A stretch of DNA of 64,000 bases from the NCBI RefSeq assembly GCF_001295795.1, contig NZ_LJHY01000004.1:1-64000 (forward strand), read 5' to 3'. A program made the translations under genes and the position numbers. This DNA is from Novosphingobium sp. AAP83. GTDB taxonomy: Bacteria > Pseudomonadota > Alphaproteobacteria > Sphingomonadales > Sphingomonadaceae. How positions within the stretch are numbered: position 1 is the stretch's first letter; the number at the start of each line of letters is the position of its first letter. Shown here piece by piece: positions 43,208 through 52,321 of the stretch. Under the pieces are notes generated by a model. The model did no database searches, was not told the origin of the DNA, and saw only the letters and a program-made list of their open reading frames with translations.

Positions 43208-44019
43208 TCCGGGCGATGAACCCGATCTCTCTCGCCTCGGGCGTCGTCCCCGAATTCGGCCCGGTTGATACCATCGAAGCCGCCCGCGCGGGCGGCTTCG
43301 ATATGGTCGGCCTGTGGGTCGATCCGCTGGAATGGACCGCCGCTCACACCCGCGATGCCCGCACCGCCTTGACCGCAACCGGCCTGCCGCTGCTCGATGT
43401 CGAAGTGATCTGGATAAAGCCCGACAGTGCTCCAGGCAGCGCGATTGACGATCACCGCGAGGTAATCGATGTCGGCGCAGAACTGGGCGCGGCCAACGTG
43501 CTTTGCGTCTCGTCCGATCCCGATCATGCCCGCACCGCCGCGCATCTGGCCGCCTTGTGCTGCCACGCCGAAGCATCGGGCATACGCGTCGCGCTGGAAT
43601 TCGGCATCTTTACCGAAGTCAAAAACCTTGCCGCCGCAATGGCCATCCTCGATCAGGTCGCCCACCCTTTGCGCGCGCTGCTGGTCGATCCGATCCATGT
43701 TGACCGTTCAGGCACCACCATCGCGCAAATCGCCAACGTAGACCCCGCGCTGCTGCCCTACGCGCAATTCTGCGATGCCCCTGCCCAGCGCCCCGACCCC
43801 GCAGATTTTGATGCGGTGATCCACGATGCCATCAACTTGCGCGAACAGTGCGGCGAAGGTGCACTGCCGCTGGCCGCGCTCTATCACGCGCTTCCGGCCA
43901 ACATCCCGCTGGCCATCGAATTGCGGTCAGAGGCCTTGCGCGATGCCTTCCCGCACCCCGCCCTGCGCGCCCGCGCCGTGGCCGATGCCACCCGCCGCTG
44001 GCTTGAGGCTTTTACATGA
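43204..44019 (+). CDS. Sugar phosphate isomerase/epimerase-like TIM barrel
   Basis: 271 residues of the xylose-isomerase-like (AP endonuclease 2) barrel: GFDMVGLWVDP, LDVEVIWIKPD, ALEFGIFTEV with a likely metal-binding Glu, LLVDPIHVDRSG and YAQFCDAP, and AIELRSEALRD near the end. Members isomerise sugars or act on keto-sugars and cyclitols; the substrate here is unknown. Start is GTG 43204 overlapping the Rieske stop, or ATG 43216. It sits in the middle of a three-gene coupled operon with EthD. Confidence 0.8.
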   Translation: MIRAMNPISLASGVVPEFGPVDTIEAARAGGFDMVGLWVDPLEWTAAHTRDARTALTATGLPLLDVEVIWIKPDSAPGSAIDDHREVIDVGAELGAANVLCVSSDPDHARTAAHLAALCCHAEASGIRVALEFGIFTEVKNLAAAMAILDQVAHPLRALLVDPIHVDRSGTTIAQIANVDPALLPYAQFCDAPAQRPDPADFDAVIHDAINLREQCGEGALPLAALYHALPANIPLAIELRSEALRDAFPHPALRARAVADATRRWLEAFT

Positions 44020-44372
44020 CGGTCACCGTCCTCACTCTGCTCAAACGCCGCGAAGGCATGACCAAGGCAGATTTCATCGCGTATTATGAAACGCGCCACC
44101 GGCTGATCGGTGAAAAGGTCCTGTCAGGCTGGGCCACCCGCTATGTCCGCAAACACTTGCACCCGCTGGACGGCAACGATGCAGTCCACGATTTTGACGT
44201 GGTACTGGAAATCGATTTCCCCGATCAGACCACCTGCGACGCCTGCTTTGCTGCCATGGCTGATCCCTCCACGATGGCCGAAATCATCGATGATGAACAA
44301 CGCCTGTTTGACCGCTCACGCATGCGCACTTACGCGGTGGAAGTCCACGCATCGGCCTTACCCACCGGCTGA
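44016..44372 (+). CDS. EthD domain protein
   Basis: 118 residues, dimeric alpha/beta-barrel type: LLKRREGMTKADFIAYYETRH at the start and a second strand region HDFDVVLEIDFPD. EthD-like proteins are small partners in catabolic operons (named from ETBE degradation next to a P450), with reactions mostly unknown. Overlaps the preceding barrel gene by 4 nt, so they are translated together with the Rieske oxygenase at 42029. Confidence 0.82.
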   Translation: MTVTVLTLLKRREGMTKADFIAYYETRHRLIGEKVLSGWATRYVRKHLHPLDGNDAVHDFDVVLEIDFPDQTTCDACFAAMADPSTMAEIIDDEQRLFDRSRMRTYAVEVHASALPTG

Positions 44373-44375
44373 CCG

Positions 44376-44780
44376 TTACGGTTTTGCTCCGTCCGCAATC
44401 CACTGGCGGACTTTGGCAATGTTTCCGGCATCAAGCGGGGGCGCGCCGAACGGCATTTGCCCACCCGATCCGGCATGGGCCAGATGCGTGCCCTCCAGCT
44501 TCATTACCAGATAACTGGCATCAGGATCGCCCGCTACCACCCGCATGATGGCCGGTGCTTCCTGCGATGGCTGGCCCACAAGGAAGTCACGCGCTACATC
44601 GCCCACCAGCGACATCCCGCCCGCTTCCTCACCCGTCAGATGGCAGGTGGCGCACTGGCTTTCGATCAGCGGCACGATGTCTGCCTGATAGGACACCGCA
44701 GCAATCGGGACACCAACTTCTGCCTGCGCACTGCAAGCAACAGCCAACAACGCCGCACTGCACAGCGCTAAATGCTTCAT
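44376..44780 (-). CDS. c-type cytochrome lipoprotein
   Basis: 134 residues. The N-terminus MKHLALCSAALLAVACSAQ has a lipobox (AVAC), so it should be membrane-anchored in the periplasm. One heme-binding motif CATCH lies in LIESQCATCHLTGEE, with a distal Met candidate in GGQMPFGAPPL, and DAGNIAKVRQWIADGA closes the domain. It probably accepts electrons from the Tat-exported flavoprotein whose stop codon it overlaps by 4 nt. A longer frame reaches 44882, but the signal fixes the ATG at 44780. Confidence 0.87.
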   Translation of the reverse strand: MKHLALCSAALLAVACSAQAEVGVPIAAVSYQADIVPLIESQCATCHLTGEEAGGMSLVGDVARDFLVGQPSQEAPAIMRVVAGDPDASYLVMKLEGTHLAHAGSGGQMPFGAPPLDAGNIAKVRQWIADGAKP

Positions 44781-46522
44781 GCACTCACCGCATGCTTTGC
44801 CGCGATATAGCCAAAGGTCACCGCCGGACCAATCGTGCCACCTGCGCCCAGATAGGCTTGGCCGGTGGGTGCCGAAATGCAATTGCCTGCCGCATAAAGG
44901 CCAGGAATCGGCTGTCCGTTGGCCGCCAGCACTTGCGAATGGGCATTGATCTGCGGTCCGCCTGCGGTGTCAAGCGTGCCAGGTGCAAGGATGATCGCGT
45001 AATACGGCCCCTTGGGCGCAAACGGGTGCATCGTATTGTTGGGATACGGGTTTTCGGGCTGGGTCGTGCCCGCGCGGCGTGCCGAAAACAGCAAGTGCCA
45101 TTCGCGGTCGTACAGATATTTGCCGCGCCCGAATTCGGGATCCACGCCCTTTTTGGCATAGCTGTTGAAATTGCTGATCGTCTGTTTGGCATTGCCCGCA
45201 AATTCGGGCGCAAGCCGCGCGCCGCCGGTACGGCCGGTCCATTCGGCCAGTTGCGCGTCGATCTTGGTGAACACCTCCTCCCAGCTCATCCCTTCGATCA
45301 GGTGCGGCTGTTCGGCCTTGTTTGCAGGGAACGGGAACGCGCCGCCAAAGGCATCGATGCTGCGTTCGTCAAACAGCATGAACATCAGGTGGTTGGGATA
45401 TTCCTCGTGCGCCGGATCATAGCTGAAGTGCGCTTGCGTGCGGTCATTGTAGTCACGCTTTTCGTTGACCACGCGCTTTCCATACTTGTTCACAAGGATC
45501 ATCGAATCCCCCGGCAGCACAAATGCGCCAAGCCCGATACCGCGCGTTTTCAGCGCCTCGCCCAGCACCACTTGCGTGCGCCAGCCCAGCCCCAGATTGC
45601 CCATCATCGCGCCTGCTTCCTGCGCAATCGCGATAAAGTCGCCGGTCGATCCCGGCGTGGAGCATGAGCCATAGACCGCAGGCTGGTGCACGTCGCACAA
45701 TTGCATGTTGTGGCTGTAACCGCCAGTGCCGAAGACCACGCCCTTGTTCGCCTTGATGCGCAGCGTCTTTTCGCCCTGCACGGCTTCTGCGCCAATCACG
45801 CGGCCTGTTGCGTCCTTGATCACGCGCGTCACGCGGGTGCGCGTCATAATCGGCACGGCCTTGGCCTTGAGATAGGCGTGCATCTGGCTGGCCAGGCTGC
45901 CCCCGCCCTGCGACGAACCAGACCCGACCGCAGGCTCCAGCGCGCGGCCCGTAGGCACCTTGTTTTCAGGCAAGTGATCGGCATAATCGGGCGCGGGCTT
46001 GTCCACCTGAAACAGGCGGAACTGCTTGAACTGCACCGCATCCAGCGCACGCAAGTGATCCACCGCCGCCGATCCATGATCGTAAAACGCCTCGACCACG
46101 CGGAAGCGGTTTTCATCAAGGCCCAGCGTCGGGCTGTCAGGATTGTACTGGCGCGGATAGCCAAAGCGCACGGTATAGCGCAGCGCATCGGCCTTGGGAT
46201 CGGCAATGCCCTGTTCGCGGAAAATGAAGTGGTTGAACACCCATGTCACGCCGCCCGATTTGGCGGTCGTGCCGCCAAGGATCGGCATCTTTTCGACCAT
46301 CATCACTTTGGCCCCGGCAGCCAGCGCGGTGACGGCGGCGGTGCCTGCAGCTGCACCACTGCCAATGCACAGCACGTCGCATTCATGATCCCAGTCCGCC
46401 GACGCTGGTGCTTCTGCTGCGCGCGCCGCGCTGGTTATGCCGCCCGATGCGGCAGCGGCTGCGGCGATCCCTGCGCCTGCCAGAATCTGGCGGCGACCGA
46501 CCTTGCTGGTCTTTTCAGTCAT
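44777..46522 (-). CDS. Tat-exported FAD-dependent dehydrogenase
   Basis: 581 residues. Twin-arginine signal KVGRRQILAGAGIAAAAAASG, then the FAD Rossmann motif CIGSGAAAGTAAV and the FAD_binding_2 C-terminus YAAGNCISAPTGQAYLGAGGT. The family includes 3-ketosteroid dehydrogenases and fumarate-reductase-like flavocytochromes, which remove or add hydrogens next to a carbonyl. The coupled cytochrome c lipoprotein makes a periplasmic dehydrogenase that feeds the respiratory chain the likely role. Substrate unknown; a ketosteroid-like compound is possible but unproven. Confidence 0.9.
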   Translation of the reverse strand: MTEKTSKVGRRQILAGAGIAAAAAASGGITSAARAAEAPASADWDHECDVLCIGSGAAAGTAAVTALAAGAKVMMVEKMPILGGTTAKSGGVTWVFNHFIFREQGIADPKADALRYTVRFGYPRQYNPDSPTLGLDENRFRVVEAFYDHGSAAVDHLRALDAVQFKQFRLFQVDKPAPDYADHLPENKVPTGRALEPAVGSGSSQGGGSLASQMHAYLKAKAVPIMTRTRVTRVIKDATGRVIGAEAVQGEKTLRIKANKGVVFGTGGYSHNMQLCDVHQPAVYGSCSTPGSTGDFIAIAQEAGAMMGNLGLGWRTQVVLGEALKTRGIGLGAFVLPGDSMILVNKYGKRVVNEKRDYNDRTQAHFSYDPAHEEYPNHLMFMLFDERSIDAFGGAFPFPANKAEQPHLIEGMSWEEVFTKIDAQLAEWTGRTGGARLAPEFAGNAKQTISNFNSYAKKGVDPEFGRGKYLYDREWHLLFSARRAGTTQPENPYPNNTMHPFAPKGPYYAIILAPGTLDTAGGPQINAHSQVLAANGQPIPGLYAAGNCISAPTGQAYLGAGGTIGPAVTFGYIAAKHAVSA

Positions 46523-46617
46523 GGAAAGCGTCTCCCGTTTGCTTTTTTGCTTGGCGCAAGTCCGCCCTCACCCCCGAACGGGAGTGTGTTGCTGGCGGTC
46601 ATCTTTGGCGAAATGGC

Positions 46618-47058
46618 TTACTTCGCGTTTTCCAGCGTGCCCGTCAGCGGCATCAGGAAGTCCATGGTGTAACGGGTAGCCTTCCAGCCAGCATCGGTGC
46701 GGACCACGTCAAAGTAATAACGCCCGTTCACCGTCACCGTGCTGCCATCCTTGCCCGTGCCCATGCCGACCACATAGGCGCGCATTGATGCCGTCTCGCC
46801 ATCATAGGCAGTCACCGCAAAGTTCGTCAGATAGTGGGCGTGGTGCGTCATGTTGGCAAAAACATTGGTGAAGAATGCACGGATGCCATCGTGGCCCAGT
46901 TGCGCAGCAAGGCCGATACCCGAAAGATCGAACACGGCATCGGGGGTAAACACGTCAAGCACGCCATCTATGTCGCTGACGGTATCAACCGCATGGGCAT
47001 AAGCGATCATGAGGTCCTGAATTTCAAGACGGTCTTCAATCGGGCATTTCATGGACAT
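46618..47058 (-). CDS. SnoaL-like/NTF2-fold protein
   Basis: About 146 residues: PIEDRLEIQDLMIAYAHAVD helix, FTPDAVFDLSG, VFANMTHHAHYLTNF and YYFDVVRTDAGWKATRYTMDF sheet. Typical SnoaL_4 layout. The ATG at 47058 has AAAGGA just upstream, with ATG 47052 or a longer frame to 47073 as alternatives. It lies between the VOC gene and the flavoprotein in the large minus-strand operon. Function not assignable beyond small pathway enzyme or binding protein. Confidence 0.78.
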   Translation of the reverse strand: MSMKCPIEDRLEIQDLMIAYAHAVDTVSDIDGVLDVFTPDAVFDLSGIGLAAQLGHDGIRAFFTNVFANMTHHAHYLTNFAVTAYDGETASMRAYVVGMGTGKDGSTVTVNGRYYFDVVRTDAGWKATRYTMDFLMPLTGTLENAK

Positions 47059-47079
47059 TGAGTCCTTTCTCATGAGTTA

Positions 47080-47637
47080 TTAAGTGAACAAAGGCCGGAT
47101 CGGGTCGGTCACACCGTCCCAATCAGCTGCGCCTTGGGCAATGCGCGTAAAGGCCTCGGTCTCGACATCGTCCTGCTCGACAATCTCGATCATGCAGCCC
47201 AGCGCAGACGATGTATCGACATAGCAGAAGCGCATGTTTCCGAACTTGCTGTCCACCGCGACAACAAAGCCCTGATCGACATAACGCTGGCGGCAGGCAT
47301 CGTAATCATCGGTATAAATGCAGAAGTGGTGAAAGCCCTGCGCACCCTTGGCAATCGTATCGCGATAGGCGCTGGGGCGGTCGCAGTGCTGCTGGATCAA
47401 TTCCACCTGCATCCCGCCCGATTGCGCCAGCGCCACCGAAAAGTCACAGCCCTCGCCCGGTTCCCCGCGATAGGTCAATTCCGCCAGTTCGATGTGCGGA
47501 ACCATATAGAACGGCCCGATACCGGTCGTGGCGATCCATGCCTTGGCCGCAGCCTCCACGTCATCGACCATAAAGGCCACCTGCATCAGGTGCGGACCGG
47601 TCTGGCCGGGCGTGACTGCAATTGCGCGCATGGCCAT
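47080..47637 (-). CDS. VOC/glyoxalase superfamily protein
   Basis: 185 residues, two VOC modules (LMQVAFMVDDVEAAAKAWI and GFHHFCIYTDDYDACRQRY), with QVELIQQH and MIEIVEQ as possible metal-ligand strands. Paralogue of the gene at 26862. The ATG at 47637 overlaps the stop of the Rieske oxygenase gene (TGATG), so the two are coupled, and it may act on the product of that enzyme. Confidence 0.82.
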   Translation of the reverse strand: MAMRAIAVTPGQTGPHLMQVAFMVDDVEAAAKAWIATTGIGPFYMVPHIELAELTYRGEPGEGCDFSVALAQSGGMQVELIQQHCDRPSAYRDTIAKGAQGFHHFCIYTDDYDACRQRYVDQGFVVAVDSKFGNMRFCYVDTSSALGCMIEIVEQDDVETEAFTRIAQGAADWDGVTDPIRPLFT

Positions 47638-48956
47638 CAATCCTTGTTCAATACAAAATCGTTCAGCCGCTCATGGAACCGCTGCACGCGCTTTTCCTGC
47701 CCCGGCAAGATGCAGCCCTTGAAGCCGCGCGAATTGAGGCCCTGTTGCTGGGTCGTGCCGATCGAAAGGTCCTGATCGGCCACATAGCCTACCGAAACCC
47801 CATCCCCGTAAACCGAATGCCGCGTGAGCGCGTCATGGCGCAGCGGAGCCGGCCCAACCGGGGTAACAACCTCGGCCAGCTTTTCGTTCTGCGGATACAG
47901 GCACCAGTGCTGGAACACGCACTTTTCAGGATCGGTCGGGTGCGGTTCGGTGCGCAGGATCTGGCACTGTTCAGGAGACATCGTCAGCGTCAGGTTGGGG
48001 AACAGCGTGCAGTGGAAATAATCCACCAGTTGCTGGTCGGTCATCGCGCTATAATCATAACCAGCATCCGCGCCGCGCTCGCGCTTGGCCTTGATCACAG
48101 CTTCGCGGATGTCCGATGTGCGGCCGCGATATTCCTTGGGATCAATGCCCCAGGCCTCCGCCGCTTCATACAGGCCGGGAGGCACGTCGCCGCTGACGTA
48201 ATCCTTGCGGCTCGTGGCCTGATGGCCGATCATCCACATCGCATTGTGCCCGCTTTCATACATCTCGAACACGGTCGTGGGCAGGCCATCGTTGATGAAG
48301 GTCGCCAGTTCCGGATGGATCGTGGGCAGGTGGTAGCTTTCGTTGAAGTTATCGCGGATGATCTTCCAGTTGAATTCGCAATCTGCCGAAACCGCAAACA
48401 CCCGCACCCAGTTGTCCAGCTTGTAGCCTGCAAGGCGGTCGGTCAGCGGGGCCAGCCATTCGCGCAGCGGCGCCACATCATCGTCCATGCACCAGAACAC
48501 AAACGGCCCCCACGTCTCGCAACGCAGCTCCGCCAGCTTCACTTTGCCGCAAGGGCTGCCACCGGCAAAATCATCAGGGTCCTGCACATGCACCAGCGTG
48601 CCATCGGGCGCATATTGCCAGCCGTGATAGCCGCAGGTGATGCGCGGGGCAGAAGCCACATCGCCCAACACCAGCCGGTTTCCGCGATGCGGGCACGTGT
48701 TGTAAAATGCCTTCACCGATCCGTCGGCCTGACGGACCATGATCACCGATTCCTTGCCAAAGTTGTGGCGGACCAGATCGCCCTCTTCTTCCAGATCGGC
48801 CAACACCCCGCCCAGGTGCCAGACCTTGGGCCACAAGTGCTTGTTTTCCAGATCCATCCATTCGCGCGTGATATAACGATCCGCCGTGATCGTATCGCCG
48901 CGCACGGCCACGTCGAACTCCGGGGAATAACGGGAAATTGTGTCTTGGACGGTCAT
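47637..48956 (-). CDS. Rieske non-heme iron oxygenase, alpha subunit
   Basis: 439 residues. Rieske motif CPHRGNR ... CGYHGWQY near residues 87-112. Catalytic motif DNFNESYHLPTIH with Glu in the bridging position. The C-terminal ADQDLSIGTTQQQGLNSRGF block, shared with the oxygenases at 49505 and 61190, likely supplies the third iron ligand. The ATG at 48956 follows GAGGA; the open frame extends to 49055. Part of a long minus-strand operon with SnoaL, a second Rieske oxygenase and P450 upstream, and VOC downstream. Confidence 0.92.
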   Translation of the reverse strand: MTVQDTISRYSPEFDVAVRGDTITADRYITREWMDLENKHLWPKVWHLGGVLADLEEEGDLVRHNFGKESVIMVRQADGSVKAFYNTCPHRGNRLVLGDVASAPRITCGYHGWQYAPDGTLVHVQDPDDFAGGSPCGKVKLAELRCETWGPFVFWCMDDDVAPLREWLAPLTDRLAGYKLDNWVRVFAVSADCEFNWKIIRDNFNESYHLPTIHPELATFINDGLPTTVFEMYESGHNAMWMIGHQATSRKDYVSGDVPPGLYEAAEAWGIDPKEYRGRTSDIREAVIKAKRERGADAGYDYSAMTDQQLVDYFHCTLFPNLTLTMSPEQCQILRTEPHPTDPEKCVFQHWCLYPQNEKLAEVVTPVGPAPLRHDALTRHSVYGDGVSVGYVADQDLSIGTTQQQGLNSRGFKGCILPGQEKRVQRFHERLNDFVLNKD

Positions 48957-48981
48957 CTTGGCATCCTCTTGAATCGCTTTG

Positions 48982-49500
48982 TCAAACCGGCCAATCGCGG
49001 GTCTGGCTGAAGTCTGTTCCGCGCCGCCCCGGCCTGACCAGCGGGTTGCCTTCAAGGAAACCGTCAGCCGCCGGGTCGGTACGCGCCCAGTCTACTATTT
49101 CGCGGCGGCGGCTGATGCGCCACTGCCCATTCTTGCAGGTGTATTCGTCAACATAACGCCCAGCGACGACCAGATCCTTGGCCTCACCACCTTCGGTCGT
49201 GCGATGCCAGCCATAGAAATAGACCTCGCCCGAGGCTTCAGCCCCACGCACATCGATCTGCGCCTGCCCGATAATGTGCTGGCTGCCGCCCAGATCAGCC
49301 AGAAAACCTTGTGCAAACGCCACGAATTCATCGGCGGTGCCCTGCATCAACCCGCAATCAACCCAGGCATCGTCATGAAACGCACTGCGGTGTAATTCGG
49401 GATCCAGCCGGTCCTGCCCGCGCATGTACCGGCATAACGCATCGTGGATATCCCGGCGGGCACAAAGGTCCCGGACTTCGGCTTCCATATCGAATGACAT
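48982..49500 (-). CDS. SnoaL-like/NTF2-fold protein between two Rieske genes
   Basis: 172 residues: RDLCARRDIHDALCRYMRG helix, FHDDAWVDCGLMQG, GQAQIDVRGAEASGEVYFYG and VAGRYVDEYTCKNGQWRIS, then a RRREIVDWARTDP tail shared in pattern with the broken gene at 53080. It starts 4 nt after the stop of the oxygenase at 49505 and precedes the oxygenase at 47637. Beta subunits of ring-hydroxylating dioxygenases have the same fold, but sequence similarity is to SnoaL_4, so an enzymatic role is as likely. Confidence 0.8.
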   Translation of the reverse strand: MSFDMEAEVRDLCARRDIHDALCRYMRGQDRLDPELHRSAFHDDAWVDCGLMQGTADEFVAFAQGFLADLGGSQHIIGQAQIDVRGAEASGEVYFYGWHRTTEGGEAKDLVVAGRYVDEYTCKNGQWRISRRREIVDWARTDPAADGFLEGNPLVRPGRRGTDFSQTRDWPV

Positions 49501-49504
49501 CGCT

Positions 49505-50926
49505 TCAGCCCTCTGCCGCCAGATATTTGTCGATCACCATCTGGAAATGGCGGATGCGCGATTCCTGATAATTGCCAAGGTTTTGCACGCCGAAGGCACT
49601 GGCGCGGAAGCCTTGCTGCTGGGCGCGCAAGTTGTCCGTATCCTGATCATAGACATGGCCCATCGCCGCATCAAATCCCGGCGCGGTCGCATAGCTGTCG
49701 CGCTCGGCCACATGGAACGGCTCGGGCGGTTCGGGTGCCACGCCATTTTCAGGATTGGGCCGCAGAAACAGGATTTCAAACAAGGTGCGGTTCGGATCGC
49801 TGCCAATCGGCCGGAAGCGATAGACCATCGGCAAGGACAAGCCTGGGAACAGCACCATGTTAGGGAAAATGTGATATTCGATGGTGTCGATCATCTCGCT
49901 GTCCGAAACGGCCGAAAGATCGCATTTGTAAAGCGCGCCCATCACCTTGCGCAAATGGCGGGCCATCACCGTGCGGGCGGTTTCGCCCTCTTGCACATCA
50001 AGGCTATCGTCGCGTGAATCCGTGTCGCCAAGGATCATCGTGGCCAGCAATTCCTTTTCGGAAAGCGGATTGGCAAGGTGCGGAGAATTGACACCGCTGG
50101 CGGCATAGAAGCGCGTCACCGTGTCGGAATGGCAATCGTATTGCACGTTGGCATCGCCCACGCCTTTCAGCAATTGCGGGTGCGTTTCCAGAACATGATA
50201 CGATTCAAGGAAGGCTTCCTGCGCGGTCTTCCAGTTACACGGCAGGTCCTTCGAAACATGCACCGCGACGTACCGGTTGGCGATGTCCCAATCCTTGAAA
50301 TGCTCCGGCAAGGGGCTGAGGTATTCCTCAAGGCTTAGGCCTTCCGCGCTCGGATTGATAAAGATGAAACCGCCCCATTGCCCCACCCGCAATTGCGGCA
50401 GCGCGGTTTTGGCAGGATCGATATGCGCAAAATCCCATGCGCACGGCACCGCCTTCAGCGAACCGTCATTGTCCCACGTCCAACCGTGATAGGGGCAGCG
50501 CAGGCTGTCGCCCGAACCGATTCCCTCTCCGCGCTTGAACTTGGTTGACCGGTGCAAACACGAATTCACGAAGGCGCGAACCGACATGTCCTGCTGCCGC
50601 ACCACCACATAGGATAAGTGCGCCACTTCATAAGTGTAGAAATCCCCCGGCTCGGGAATGTGATCCTCGCGGCACACCCACTGCCAGGTCTTTTTCCAGA
50701 TTTTCTCGATCTCGGACTCGAAAATATCCTGATCAAAATAGCGGTTCACCGAAACCGGCGCACTACCCAGATAAGCCGGCTCCTCCATCGCCAGCACCGC
50801 AGGCGGCGGCAAGGCATCGCGGCCCACGATTTCCTGCATGCTCGGCGCACCGGGGCAGCGGATAGAGGCCAGTTCGCCGGGTTCTGCGGGTTCGGGTAAA
50901 CCGTGGGGATTGATGGCTTCAAACAT
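49505..50926 (-). CDS. Rieske non-heme iron oxygenase, alpha subunit
   Basis: 473 residues. Starts MFEAINPHGLPEP behind GGAGAG. Rieske motif CLHRSTK ... CPYHGWTW. Catalytic AFLESYHVLETH has Glu at the bridging position and two His ligands. The C-terminal block is YDQDTDNLRAQQQGFRAS followed by NYQESRIRHFQMVIDKYL. It resembles the enzyme at 61190 most closely (same DQD..N and NLG(N/D)YQE.RIR.F pattern). The substrate is unknown. It follows the P450 in the same transcription direction. Confidence 0.92.
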   Translation of the reverse strand: MFEAINPHGLPEPAEPGELASIRCPGAPSMQEIVGRDALPPPAVLAMEEPAYLGSAPVSVNRYFDQDIFESEIEKIWKKTWQWVCREDHIPEPGDFYTYEVAHLSYVVVRQQDMSVRAFVNSCLHRSTKFKRGEGIGSGDSLRCPYHGWTWDNDGSLKAVPCAWDFAHIDPAKTALPQLRVGQWGGFIFINPSAEGLSLEEYLSPLPEHFKDWDIANRYVAVHVSKDLPCNWKTAQEAFLESYHVLETHPQLLKGVGDANVQYDCHSDTVTRFYAASGVNSPHLANPLSEKELLATMILGDTDSRDDSLDVQEGETARTVMARHLRKVMGALYKCDLSAVSDSEMIDTIEYHIFPNMVLFPGLSLPMVYRFRPIGSDPNRTLFEILFLRPNPENGVAPEPPEPFHVAERDSYATAPGFDAAMGHVYDQDTDNLRAQQQGFRASAFGVQNLGNYQESRIRHFQMVIDKYLAAEG

Positions 50927-51012
50927 GACACTCTCCGATGCCGCCAATTAAAACCGGCAGCTTGACCTTTTTTATGAACTCAACCCCGCCTCGCCTCAAC
51001 CTGTCCCTTGCG

Positions 51013-52212
51013 CTAGGTAGGCCAGACCAGCTCGATCCGGCGCAGCGCACCGACAATACCGGGCACGGGCGAAAGGTCGCTGCCTGTGCCCACGCTGAAT
51101 TCGGGAATGCGTTTCAGCCACTCCTCCAGCGTGATCGCCACCTCCTTGCGCGCCAGTTCCTGACCGGGGCACATGTGCGCCCCACTGCCGAACGTCGAAT
51201 GCCGCGCCCGCTTGCGCGCCGGATCTATCGCCAGCGGATCGGGATTGATCGCCGGATCAAGTCCATGGACTTGCGTCGGGATCGCAATCATGTCGCCCGC
51301 CTTCAACTGAAGCCCGTGAAATTCGGTATCTTGGCGCACCTCGCGCGCGATGGTTACCAGCCCGAAACGCCGGAACAGCTCGTTCACCACCGGCATCGTA
51401 TCTGCACCCCGCGCGCGCAGATCGGCCCGCAGCGCAGGGTCATCCGCCAGTTCGCGCAGGATAAAGCCCAGTACGTTGACCACCGTATCCAGCCCCGCCA
51501 CCAGCACTTGCGTCGATAATGAAAGCGCCTCATCACGGGTCAGGGTGCGGCCGCCGATATCGGCGGCCAGCATCCCGCTCAGCATATCGCCACCCGGATT
51601 GGCGCGGCGCGCATCCACCAGCGGCGCCAGATATTCAAAGAACGCCGCTTTGCCCTGCTCGAACGTCATGTCCATCCCGGGCCGCGTCATACATTCGGCC
51701 CAGTGGCGGATCTTTGGCGCTTCGGCCGCATCGATATCCACCAGCGCCATGAACACGCGGATGGGGAACTGTTCGGCAAATTCCGCTGTAAAGTTGCAGT
51801 GCCCCCGGCTTGCAAAACCGTCGATCAGTTCAATCGCGGTGGCACGGATGCTTTCGGACAGGCCACGGATCGTGGCGGGGTTCAGATGCGCGTTCAGCAA
51901 TTGGCGATAGGGGCGGTGCTGCGGCGGATCGATGGTCGTAGGGATCAGGCCATGCTGCTCGCCTATCGATTTGGGCAGCACGATCACGCGCGATGAAAAA
52001 CGCTCATGATCTGATTGCACCTCCTGCAATGCCTCGCCGCCCAGCGCAATCCAATGGCCTTCATTGCGCGGAGTCCACACCACCGCCGGATTGTGCGCGG
52101 TCAGGTCGCTCCACGCCTTGTGGAACCCGTGCTCCACAAGGCCGGGCGGCATATAGATGTCGATGTCAACGATACGGTCTTCAGGCACATGGTCCGGGCG
52201 CGCTGCGGTCAT
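51013..52212 (-). CDS. Cytochrome P450
   Basis: 399 residues, typical soluble bacterial class I P450. I-helix LVAGLDTVVNV with the AGxDT oxygen-activation motif, ExxR as ELFR in VVNELFRRFG, and the heme-binding loop FGSGAHMCPGQELA with the Cys ligand. It needs a ferredoxin and reductase, neither of which is adjacent. Hydroxylation of an unactivated carbon of a hydrophobic substrate is the usual role. ATG after GAGGA. It lies in the minus-strand operon with two Rieske oxygenases and an SDR. Confidence 0.95.
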   Translation of the reverse strand: MTAARPDHVPEDRIVDIDIYMPPGLVEHGFHKAWSDLTAHNPAVVWTPRNEGHWIALGGEALQEVQSDHERFSSRVIVLPKSIGEQHGLIPTTIDPPQHRPYRQLLNAHLNPATIRGLSESIRATAIELIDGFASRGHCNFTAEFAEQFPIRVFMALVDIDAAEAPKIRHWAECMTRPGMDMTFEQGKAAFFEYLAPLVDARRANPGGDMLSGMLAADIGGRTLTRDEALSLSTQVLVAGLDTVVNVLGFILRELADDPALRADLRARGADTMPVVNELFRRFGLVTIAREVRQDTEFHGLQLKAGDMIAIPTQVHGLDPAINPDPLAIDPARKRARHSTFGSGAHMCPGQELARKEVAITLEEWLKRIPEFSVGTGSDLSPVPGIVGALRRIELVWPT

Positions 52213-52321
52213 AACAAGTGATCCTCTCTCGATCTTTTGCCGGGGATCATGCGTGAGTCCGCAGCGGCTGGCGCTTGGCTTTTAGGATAGGGGCACAAAT
52301 GCCCGCCGCTCACCCCGCCGC

